Positions 1-6,215 of a stretch of 43,130 nucleotides of DNA are shown here, one piece after another; positions within the stretch are counted from its first letter, which is position 1; each line of letters starts with the position of its first letter. The stretch comes from Verrucomicrobiota bacterium (GTDB lineage: Bacteria; Verrucomicrobiota; Verrucomicrobiia; Limisphaerales; Fontisphaeraceae), in assembly GCA_037139415.1 (NCBI GenBank), contig JBAXGN010000049.1, positions 1 to 43,130 of the forward strand. Reading direction: 5' to 3'. The notes beneath the pieces are model-generated. The model did no database searches. It saw nothing but the letters and a program-made list of their open reading frames with translations, and was not told the origin of the DNA. A program made the translations under genes and the position numbers.

Positions 1-51
1 TTATTCAAAAACCTGCAAAAAATCCGCATTGTTAAGTCCGACAGGCTGCTA
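1..51. mobile_element. End of an insertion sequence (IS1182-like guess), lying to the left
   Basis: Positions 32-51 read TAAGTCCGACAGGCTGCTAG, the exact reverse complement of 42831-42850. A 20-bp exact match in one window is far beyond chance, and the right-hand copy sits beside a decayed transposase tail, so this is best read as a terminal inverted repeat. The orientation puts the element body left of the window. The last four bases, CTAG, are present at both ends and could be a preferred target or its duplication. Family assignment is inference. Confidence 0.6.
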
Positions 52-165
52 GTGGTGGTCACCAACGGCAGCCACGGCATCGGCGGCTGGGATAAGAAGA
101 ACCTGGAATACAAACCCCAACTCATCCGCTGGCTGAAAGCAAAACTCGCGCCCACCGGCAAGTGA
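1..165 (+). pseudogene. C-terminal remnant of an unknown, possibly alpha/beta-hydrolase-like, protein
   Basis: The frame is open from the first base to TGA at 163-165. Codons up to about position 51 fall in the IS terminus, so only the last ~37 residues (VVVTNGSHGIGGW onward, ending LIRWLKAKLAPTGK) are likely to be the original gene. The GSHG stretch followed by an amphipathic C-terminal helix resembles the catalytic-histidine end of alpha/beta hydrolases, but the piece is too short to identify. The gene was probably cut by the IS, or else is just a partial gene at the window edge. The next gene follows at once, so the two may once have been co-transcribed. Confidence 0.45.
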
Positions 166-188
166 TCCCCCGAACCCGCAACCTGAAT

Positions 189-1778
189 ATGACACCCAAG
201 CATTCCTGGCCGTTCGCCACCGCACTCCTCACCGCCGGTCTCGCCCTGGCCAGCAGCGCCTGGGCGGCGGATTGGCCCCAATGGCGCGGCCCGGCGCGCA
301 ACGGCATCCAAGCCGACAGCCCGCCCCTGGCCGAGCAATGGCCCGCCACCGGCCTCGCCAAACTGTGGGACAGCGAAATGATTCCCGCCGATGACGATGG
401 CGGGCACGGCAGCGTGGTGGCCGCCGGCGGACGCGTGTATGCCGCGATTGTCTGGCATACCGACACGCCGACCGAGACCCGCGCCATTGATGACCTGGTC
501 CTGCGCCAGATCGGCTACCAATCCGTCGCCGGCTGGCCCAAGGAAACCGTCGCCAAGATGGAGCACGACCGCCAGTCGCTGGACCCCAGCCTGACCGGCG
601 AAGCGTTCAACAAATACGTCAACGACTGGATCGCCAGCAACCTCGACAGCCACAAGCAACAAACCTCCGGCGGCTACGTCCGCACCCGGTTTGACCGGCG
701 CGGCGACGCCATCCCCCTGGAAGTGTACGACCGCCTCTTGACCGTTTCCAAAAAGCGCTTCCCCGACCAGGCCGCGCTGGTGGCCTGGCTCACCGAACAG
801 AACTTCGGCGAGAAAGTCACCAAGGAAATCCTCGCCGCCGTGCCGCCCACCATGAAAGTCGCCGAAGACGTCGTCATCAGCCTGGACCTCGCCACCGGCA
901 AGACCCTCTGGAAATGCTCCTCCCCCGGCGAAGCCGTCGGGCGCACGGCCTCCAGCACGCCCTGCGTGGCGGATGGCCGGGTGTACGCGCTGGGCAGCAC
1001 GCACGCCTACGCCGTGGACGCCGCGAGCGGCAAACTCCTATGGTCCGCTCCCCTGCCCGCCAAAGGCCCGGCCGCCTCGCCGCTGGCGGTGGCGGGCGCG
1101 CTCATCCTGAACGCCGGCAAACTCACCGCCCTGGACGCCGCGACCGGCCAACCCCTCTGGACCCAGCCCAAGGCGGGCGGCGGCAACTCCTCCCCCGTGG
1201 CGTGGCAGACCGGCGACCAAACCCTCATCCTCTGCCAGGGGCGCGGCGTGCTGGCCGCCGTGGACGCCCAGACCGGCGCGCTGCGCTGGACCACCCCGGC
1301 GGGCGGCGACTGCACCCCGGCCATCGCGCAAGACCTGCTGGCCGTGCAAACCGGCGATCCCAAAATCGGCATCCTCGCGGGCCGGTTGGCCGCCGACGGC
1401 TTCACCAAACTCTGGAACACCCCGTACAACCCGCTGCGCTCCCAATCCAGCCCGCTCATCCTGGGCGGGCACGTGTACCTGATGGATGACAACCAGCACT
1501 TCTGCCTCGACCTCCTGACCGGCCAGCAACGGTGGAAAGAAAAATCCGGCGGCTCCTCCATCACCTCCCCGGCCTGTGCCGATGGCAAAATCTTCCTGGT
1601 CACCAGCGGCGGCTCCAAGATCATCATGCTCAAGCCCTCGCCCGAGAAGCGGACCGAACTGGCCAAGGCGAACATCCGCGTGCTGGGCTGCCCCTCCCCG
1701 GCGATTGCGGATGGCAAACTCCTGCTGCGCGGCCGCAAAGGCATCACCTGCTACCGCCTGCCCGGTGCCGGTTCGTGA
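189..1778 (+). CDS. Secreted PQQ-like beta-propeller repeat protein
   Basis: A 529-residue exported protein. ATG 189 is chosen because a clean signal peptide follows (MTPKHSW, a hydrophobic core, then cleavage after AWA). A GTG at 162 overlapping the previous stop would only add a charged lead. The mature N-terminus, DWPQWRGPARNG, is the usual opening of Verrucomicrobia/Planctomycetes PQQ-like propellers. Blades show the PQQ-repeat pattern, e.g. LDLATGKTLWKCSSPG, VDAASGKLLWSAPLP, LDAATGQPLWTQP and VDAQTGALRWTTPAGG. Between blade 1 and the rest (about residues 95-225) is a helical, charged insertion without propeller motifs. Quinone binding is not implied; many such proteins are structural or assist outer-membrane processes. 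The exact role is unknown. Confidence 0.8.
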   Translation: MTPKHSWPFATALLTAGLALASSAWAADWPQWRGPARNGIQADSPPLAEQWPATGLAKLWDSEMIPADDDGGHGSVVAAGGRVYAAIVWHTDTPTETRAIDDLVLRQIGYQSVAGWPKETVAKMEHDRQSLDPSLTGEAFNKYVNDWIASNLDSHKQQTSGGYVRTRFDRRGDAIPLEVYDRLLTVSKKRFPDQAALVAWLTEQNFGEKVTKEILAAVPPTMKVAEDVVISLDLATGKTLWKCSSPGEAVGRTASSTPCVADGRVYALGSTHAYAVDAASGKLLWSAPLPAKGPAASPLAVAGALILNAGKLTALDAATGQPLWTQPKAGGGNSSPVAWQTGDQTLILCQGRGVLAAVDAQTGALRWTTPAGGDCTPAIAQDLLAVQTGDPKIGILAGRLAADGFTKLWNTPYNPLRSQSSPLILGGHVYLMDDNQHFCLDLLTGQQRWKEKSGGSSITSPACADGKIFLVTSGGSKIIMLKPSPEKRTELAKANIRVLGCPSPAIADGKLLLRGRKGITCYRLPGAGS

Positions 1779-1785
1779 GGTGCCC

Positions 1786-1815
1786 GCAAACCAAACCCGG
1801 AGGGCTTGCAGAATG
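1786..1815. repeat. Dispersed intergenic repeat B, copy 1
   Basis: A 30-bp block beginning GCAAACCAAACCCGG and ending GCAGAATG lies directly after the PQQ gene. A copy at 3506-3535 matches about 25 of 30 positions. Both lie in gene-free DNA close to the duplicated small membrane genes. Confidence 0.5.
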
Positions 1816-1853
1816 AAGCCGAAAACGGGGGGTTGGGCACTTTGTTCCGAGCG

Positions 1854-2104
1854 GCGGAACACGTGTTCCATGGGATGGAACAAAGTTCCGGGGCATGGAA
1901 CATGTGTCTGGCCGCGTGAGACACATGTCTCACCGGTTGGGACATGTGTTCCGCCGGATGAGACAAGCTTCCATGGCGTGGAACACGTGTCTCGGCCCAT
2001 GGAACATGTGTCTCAGCCCATGGAACATGTGTCTCAGCCCATGGAACATGTGTCTCAGCCCATGGAACACGTGTCTCGGCCCATGGAACACGTGTCTCAT
2101 GGGG
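1854..2104. repeat. Array 1: about 12 degenerate 21-bp units, each centred on a 14-bp dyad
   Basis: Each unit carries a dyad built from half-sites GGAACA or GAGACA: GGAACACGTGTTCC (a perfect palindrome at 1856-1869), GAGACACATGTCTC (1918-1931), GGGACATGTGTTCC (1939-1952), GGAACACGTGTCTC (1980-1993). Near-identical units then start at 1999, 2020, 2041, 2062 and 2083. Dyad centres fall at about 1862.5, 1883, 1903.5, 1924.5, 1945.5, 1966, 1986.5, 2007.5, 2028.5, 2049.5, 2070.5 and 2091.5, a pitch of 20.5-21 bp. Half-sites vary while spacing is kept. It can be read as a heptapeptide repeat in several frames, which is a trivial result of 21 being divisible by 3. Confidence 0.85.
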
Positions 2105-2118
2105 TGGAACAAGGCTAT

Positions 2119-2190
2119 TTTTGCCAAAAACGGGGGTTTTGGACCCCGAATCGAGGGTTTTGGGTCAAAAACGGGGTGTTTGGGGGGACG
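2119..2190. repeat. G/T-rich continuation of the 21-bp periodic region
   Basis: After the last clear dyad unit, three further G/T-rich 21-bp segments follow (CAAAAACGGGGG, CCGAATCGAGGG and AAAAACGGGGTG starts). A CCAAAA/TTTTGG dyad at 2124-2142 is centred at 2133, in phase with the array upstream. The stretch ends at the left border of the duplicated small-gene unit. Confidence 0.5.
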
Positions 2191-2197
2191 GCACCCC

Positions 2198-2782
2198 TCA
2201 CTCCAACGTGTGGCCGCTGAAGGTGCACCTCGGCTTCACGCCGAGGCGATTCAGTATGTAAGTTCCGTTAGCCGGACAACTGGGAAGCACCTTAATATAA
2301 TTGGTGTAACCGATGAGATCGGTCATGGCCGGAGTATCATTGGTGGTCTTGCGGTATTCGAGCGCCCATTGTTCCTTCGCGCCATCGAGTTGGCGCAAGT
2401 TATTATAGCATGAACTGCGACTTACGTGATACCGAGGTCGGGTGTAAAAAAGGTAACCCAAGCCTACGATCACGGCGATACTGGTGGCACCCGTCCAGAA
2501 ACCAGTGAATGCGTTGGCGCGGCCTGAAACCGGTTCGGGCGAACTTCGAATCCGATAGACCGCGACGCGGGCTAACACAACCGCCGCCAAGCCAGCCACA
2601 AGCGACAGGAGGAACGGGATAATATACAACACCCACCGAACATCGTACAGTGTAACCAATTTTGGCAGGATGCACGCGATCCCGAGCGCGATCAAACTGC
2701 CGATCCCCAGCTCTTTGCTGAGCCGGGCCAGACGGCTGATGCGGGAAGCGTTCGCGGGCGCAGCGGGTTCGGTTTCTTTCAT
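2198..2782 (-). CDS. Small membrane protein: helical N-terminal half fused to a pseudopilin-like C-terminal domain (paralog 1)
   Basis: A 194-residue protein. After a polar start (MKETEPAAPANASRISRLAR) there are three hydrophobic segments (about residues 25-45, 50-75 and 95-112) in an arrangement like DUF4190-type membrane proteins, with the usual AVVLARVAVYRI stretch. The C-terminal ~75 residues carry the pattern NNLRQLDGAKEQWALE, then TPAMTDLIGY, CPANGTY and GHTLE, seen in prepilin-like proteins of Verrucomicrobia and Planctomycetes. No type IV pilin N-terminal helix or prepilin cleavage site is present, so the tail seems to have been joined to a membrane anchor. Paralog 2 lies immediately upstream on the same strand. 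The function is unknown. Confidence 0.7.
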   Translation of the reverse strand: MKETEPAAPANASRISRLARLSKELGIGSLIALGIACILPKLVTLYDVRWVLYIIPFLLSLVAGLAAVVLARVAVYRIRSSPEPVSGRANAFTGFWTGATSIAVIVGLGYLFYTRPRYHVSRSSCYNNLRQLDGAKEQWALEYRKTTNDTPAMTDLIGYTNYIKVLPSCPANGTYILNRLGVKPRCTFSGHTLE

Positions 2783-2846
2783 GGGTCCTATTCAGTAATT
2801 TCCCAAGGCTCCCCGTCAAGCGCCAAGTGGGAACATTGGGCACCCC

Positions 2847-3422
2847 TCACTCCAACGTGTGACCGCTGATGGTGCAGGTGGGTTTGTTGGTCATGTTATT
2901 CAGCATGTAGATTCCGCCCTGGGGGCAATTGAGCGACCATTTCACGTATTTATCGGTGCCGACGAGATCGGTCATGGCGGGCGTATCCTTGCCGGTCTTG
3001 TGATTTTCGAGCGCCCATTGTTCCTTGGACCCGTCAAGCTGGCGCAGGTTATTGATGCATTGGCATTTGTAGTGATCGTGGGATTGAACCGGGAACAGTT
3101 GGGGGTGATACGCGAGGAATACCAGGCATACGGTTAGCAACCCTACCCAGTAGCCAACCCGCGCATGGGCCCGGCCTTCCATTGGTTCGGGGGACCGGCG
3201 AATCCGGTAGGCCGCAACCTCCGCCAGCACGACCGCTGCCAGACCAACCACAAAGGACAGATCCAGCAGCACCCCCAGCCATGACCCGCTCAGGCCAAAG
3301 CTATGTAGCATATATGGGGCACCAAGTAATACGATACTGCCAACCCCCAGTATCAGGCTGGCGCGGGCCAGGCGGGAGACGCGGGAGGCGTTCGCGGGCG
3401 CAGCGGGTTCGGTTTCTTTCAT
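2847..3422 (-). CDS. Small membrane protein with pseudopilin-like C-terminal domain (paralog 2)
   Basis: A 191-residue tandem paralog of the previous entry. The first 20 residues are nearly the same (MKETEPAAPANASRVSRLAR) and the C-terminal motif is retained (NNLRQLDGSKEQWALE, TPAMTDLVG, CPQGGIY, SGHTLE with paired cysteines). The membrane-spanning middle is much less conserved. ATG at 3422 lies at the same point of the duplicated block as ATG 2782 of paralog 1. The almost identical upstream DNA suggests shared control or recent gene conversion at the 5' end. A link to type II secretion or pilus machinery is only a guess from the C-terminal motif. Confidence 0.7.
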   Translation of the reverse strand: MKETEPAAPANASRVSRLARASLILGVGSIVLLGAPYMLHSFGLSGSWLGVLLDLSFVVGLAAVVLAEVAAYRIRRSPEPMEGRAHARVGYWVGLLTVCLVFLAYHPQLFPVQSHDHYKCQCINNLRQLDGSKEQWALENHKTGKDTPAMTDLVGTDKYVKWSLNCPQGGIYMLNNMTNKPTCTISGHTLE

Positions 3423-3505
3423 GGGTCTTATTCAGTAATTTCCCAAGGCTCCCCGTCAAGCGCCAATTGGGAAAAGTCGGCGTTGATCTGAAGGCCCATG
3501 CCCAA

Positions 3506-3535
3506 GCAAACCAGACCCGGCGGATTGGCAGAATG
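3506..3535. repeat. Dispersed intergenic repeat B, copy 2
   Basis: Starts GCAAACCAGACCCGG and ends GCAGAATG, matching 1786-1815 at about 25 of 30 positions. It lies just beyond the outer edge of the duplicated gene unit, so copies of B bracket the 21-bp array plus both paralogs. Confidence 0.5.
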
Positions 3536-3582
3536 GTTGCCAAGACGGTTTTTGAACATCAGCCCGTTGGGCGCAGCGGCCA

Positions 3583-3707
3583 CCAAAGCGGCGTCGCGGC
3601 CCCTCCACCCCACCTTGCCGCACGCACTCCCAAATTGGGTACCCGCGAAATTTGGACTGCGGTGGCAAAATCCGGGGGTGACAGGGCGGATGCCGACACC
3701 GCTTTGG
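3583..3707. repeat. Imperfect nested inverted repeat (REP/MITE-like)
   Basis: Outer arms CCAAAGCGG (3583-3591) and CCGCTTTGG (3699-3707) are exact complements. Inner arms CCAAATT (3630-3636) and AATTTGG (3649-3655) are also exact, with a further TTGCC/GGCAA pair between them. The whole 125-bp block could fold into a long interrupted hairpin. The rest of 3423-3848 holds the duplicated leader, repeat B and nothing that looks coding. Confidence 0.5.
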
Positions 3708-3848
3708 ATTTCACCCACCGAACGGCACACTCACAATATCACTCTCCAATCCCACCTCATCCTCATTGCCCCTCCCGCAGGCCATAACTTAAGCGGTTGG
3801 CTGCATTTATTCATTGCGCTTGGGGGCGCTGGTTTCTAACGTGGGCGC

Positions 3849-4637
3849 GTGTCTGTGCAGTTCACCATCTTGGGCAGCGGTTCCAGCGGCAATTGTGCGT
3901 ATCTGGAGACGCCGGAAACCCGCTTGTTGATTGACGCCGGTTTGAGCGGGCGTCAAATCCGCCAGCGTTTGGCCGGGATCGGGCGCACGCCGGAGTTGGT
4001 GCAGGGCATTTTGATCACGCATGAACACGGGGATCATATTCAAGGGCTGGCCACCTTGGCGGCCAAGTTGCGCATCCCGGTTTATTGCAACCGGCTGACG
4101 CGCGAGGCGATTGAGCGCCAGTTGGAGTTGCCCGCGCCCCTGGAGTTCCGCTTGTTTGACACGGGCGCCGGGTTTGAGCTGGGCGATGTGCAGGTGGAGA
4201 CGTTCAGCATTCCGCATGACGCCATGGACCCGGTGGGGTTCCTGTTGCGCACGGTCGCGGGTAACCTTGGTTTCCTGACGGATTTGGGTCATGCCACCAA
4301 GCTGGTCATTGAACGGGTGCGCCCCGCGAACGTGCTGGTGCTGGAGGCGAACCACGATGTGAAGTTGTTGCAGGAAAATCTGCACCGCCCCTGGAGTTTG
4401 AAGCAGCGCATCCTGAGCCGGCACGGGCATCTCTCCAATGAATCGGCAGCGGCGGCGGCGGCGGAGATCGTGAGCGGCGCGCTGAAGCAACTTTATCTGG
4501 GCCACTTAAGCCGGGACTGCAATAGCCCGGAATTGGCGCATCGCGTGGTGAATGAGAAGTTGCTCGGAGAAAAGGCGGGGCACGTCAAGATCACGGTGGC
4601 ATCCCAGGCGACGCCGTGCCCGACGCTGGAGTTCTGA
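3849..4637 (+). CDS. MBL-fold metallo-hydrolase, WalJ/YycJ type
   Basis: A 262-residue cytoplasmic metallo-beta-lactamase-fold hydrolase. It opens with FTILGSGSSGNCAYLE, typical of the YycJ/WalJ group, and has the dinuclear metal motif THEHGDH (His58, His60, Asp62, His63). Later ligands are likely in IPHDAMDP, TDLGH and GHLSRD. Family members are linked to cell-wall or DNA-related phosphodiester chemistry (YycJ is reported as a 5'-3' exonuclease), but the substrate cannot be read from sequence. GTG 3849 is chosen because it directly precedes the first beta strand. It is the first gene of a plus-strand run leading to kdsA, though 194 bp with a dispersed repeat separate them. Confidence 0.8.
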   Translation: MSVQFTILGSGSSGNCAYLETPETRLLIDAGLSGRQIRQRLAGIGRTPELVQGILITHEHGDHIQGLATLAAKLRIPVYCNRLTREAIERQLELPAPLEFRLFDTGAGFELGDVQVETFSIPHDAMDPVGFLLRTVAGNLGFLTDLGHATKLVIERVRPANVLVLEANHDVKLLQENLHRPWSLKQRILSRHGHLSNESAAAAAAEIVSGALKQLYLGHLSRDCNSPELAHRVVNEKLLGEKAGHVKITVASQATPCPTLEF

Positions 4638-4746
4638 TTTCTGCCGCCTTGCGAATTTCGTCCCCGCCCCTCCTGCTCCGTTTGCGTAGCCGCTGAGGTG
4701 AGGAAGCGGACCACCAGCAATTGCGGGTTTCAGATTCCCGAGTTAT

Positions 4747-4770
4747 CCGTCCCCTACCTCGACGGTTACG
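4747..4770. repeat. Dispersed element A, partial copy (hairpin part only)
   Basis: CCGTC-(loop)-GACGG hairpin core with CCCCTACCTCGACGGTTACG, one base shorter than the copies at 6313-6337 and 30749-30773. The AATCCG-type heptamers found upstream of the other two copies are missing or decayed here. It sits about 60 bp upstream of the kdsA start. Confidence 0.55.
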
Positions 4771-4831
4771 GGGGCTGCAAAAAACGTGAGCGCTTATTTA
4801 CAAGCGCACTTTCCGCTGGTACAACTTCGGT

Positions 4832-5650
4832 GTGTCTAATTCCGTTGATCAGTTATGGAAGCGGCTCACGGCGCGGCGCGGCTTGTTTTTGATCGCTGGC
4901 CCGTGCGTGATCGAGAATGAGGCGGTCTGCCTGACCGTGGCGCGCAGTTTGAAGAAAACCTGCGCGGCGCTCGGCATCCCCTATGTGTTCAAGGCCAGTT
5001 ACGACAAGGCCAACCGCACGTCCGGCAAGTCGTATCGCGGCCCCGGCCTGGCTGCCGGGCTGGAAATCCTCGCCAAAATCCGGCGGGATTTGGCGCTGCC
5101 CATTCTCACCGATGTCCACACCGAGGAGCAGGCCCGCGCGGCGGCGGAGGTGGTGGACATCCTGCAAATCCCCGCGTTCCTTTGCCGCCAGACGGATTTG
5201 ATCGCCACGGCGGTGGCCACCGGCAAGATTGTCAATTTGAAGAAAGGGCAGTTCCTTTCGCCGCAGGAGATGTTCCAGGTGGCTGAGAAGGCCAAGGCGG
5301 CGGGCGGCAAGCGCCTGATCCTCACCGAGCGCGGCACGACGTTTGGGTATAATAACCTGGTGTCGGACATGCGCTCCATTCCGATCCTGAAACGTTCCGG
5401 CTGGCCGGTGGTGTTTGATGCCACGCATTCGGTGCAGTTGCCGGGCGGCGGCGGGGATCGCTCGGCGGGGCAGCGGGAGTTTGCGCCCCTGTTGGCGGCG
5501 TGCGCGGTGACCGCCGGGGCGGATGGGGTGTTCATTGAGACGCACCCGAACCCGGACCAGGCCCTGAGCGATGGCCCGAACATGATCCCGCTGGCCGAGA
5601 TGCCCGCCGTGCTGAAACGGTTGTTGAAATTGAAAAAAGCGCTGAATTAG
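4832..5650 (+). CDS. kdsA: 3-deoxy-8-phosphooctulonate (Kdo-8-phosphate) synthase, metal-dependent type
   Basis: A 272-residue cytoplasmic enzyme that condenses phosphoenolpyruvate with arabinose-5-phosphate to make Kdo-8-phosphate, the first step of Kdo synthesis for lipopolysaccharide. Motifs run in the expected order: LIAGPCVIEN, FKASYDKANRTS, YRGPGL, TDVHTEEQA, FLCRQTDL, KKGQFLSPQEM, ERGTTFGYNNLV, DATHSVQLPGG, IETHPNP and SDGPN. Cys25, His199, Glu236 and Asp247 align with the metal ligands of Aquifex-type KdsA, where the E. coli-type enzyme has Asn instead of Cys, so this should be the metal-dependent class. GTG 4832 is the likely start. kdsC follows after 34 bp. Confidence 0.95.
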   Translation: MSNSVDQLWKRLTARRGLFLIAGPCVIENEAVCLTVARSLKKTCAALGIPYVFKASYDKANRTSGKSYRGPGLAAGLEILAKIRRDLALPILTDVHTEEQARAAAEVVDILQIPAFLCRQTDLIATAVATGKIVNLKKGQFLSPQEMFQVAEKAKAAGGKRLILTERGTTFGYNNLVSDMRSIPILKRSGWPVVFDATHSVQLPGGGGDRSAGQREFAPLLAACAVTAGADGVFIETHPNPDQALSDGPNMIPLAEMPAVLKRLLKLKKALN

Positions 5651-5684
5651 CCTTCAGCGAAGTCCGTCTTTATTGTTTGCAATT

Positions 5685-6215
5685 ATGTCTGACCCCAAAG
5701 ATTTGACGCAGCGCCTGAAAAAGGTGCGCCTGTTATTGTGTGACGTGGATGGCATCCTGACCGATGGCACCGTGCTGGTCAGCGACGGCCATGAGATCAA
5801 ACAATTCCACGTCATGGACGGCATCGGCGTCCGCATGGCGCGGGAAGCGGGCTTGCAGGTCGGCTGGTTTTCCGCCCGGCCCTCCTCCGCCACCACCAAG
5901 CGGGCGCATGAGCTGAAGGTGGATTTCCTGTACCAGGATAAAGGCAGCAAAGTGGAGGCCATCGAGAAAATCCTGAAAGAAACCGGCTGCACCTGGGCGG
6001 AGGTCTGCTACATGGGGGATGATATTGTGGACCTCGGCGCGTTGAAACGCGCGGGCGTTGCGGCGTGCGTGCCGGACGGGATGGAAGACGCGAAGCGCAT
6101 CTCTCACTATGTCACGCGCCTGGCTGGTGGATACGGAGCGGTACGGGAAGTCATCGAACTGATCTTGAAAGCGCAAGGCAAATGGGACGCATTTGTGCAG
6201 CATTACTCCGCATGA
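5685..6215 (+). CDS. kdsC: 3-deoxy-D-manno-octulosonate-8-phosphate phosphatase (HAD family)
   Basis: A 176-residue small HAD phosphatase without a cap domain, removing phosphate from Kdo-8-phosphate after KdsA. Motif I is LLLCDVDGILTDG (nucleophile and acid aspartates), motif II is the serine in WFSARPSSA, motif III is the lysine of YQDKGSK, and motif IV is MGDDIVDL. The length matches the family (~170-190). ATG 5685 is preferred over TTG at 5673. Its TGA (6213-6215) overlaps the ATG (6212) of the next gene in an ATGA arrangement, suggesting translational coupling of Kdo synthesis to the LPS export gene. Confidence 0.93.
   Translation: MSDPKDLTQRLKKVRLLLCDVDGILTDGTVLVSDGHEIKQFHVMDGIGVRMAREAGLQVGWFSARPSSATTKRAHELKVDFLYQDKGSKVEAIEKILKETGCTWAEVCYMGDDIVDLGALKRAGVAACVPDGMEDAKRISHYVTRLAGGYGAVREVIELILKAQGKWDAFVQHYSA

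Larger units (their letters stand above)
2190..3475. repeat. Tandem duplication of a ~640-bp gene unit
   Basis: Two copies, roughly 2190-2838 and 2839-3475, each hold one minus-strand gene plus its upstream DNA. Both begin with GGCACCCCTCACTCCAACGTG at the 3' end of the gene. The start-codon-proximal block (about 2740-2830 and 3380-3470) is nearly identical, whereas the coding bodies have diverged strongly. Conservation therefore peaks at the gene start and leader and at the extreme 3' end. Confidence 0.75.

Noticed and set aside
1854-2104. CRISPR array
   Set aside because: Units are contiguous 21-bp repeats with no unique spacers, and no cas genes are present.
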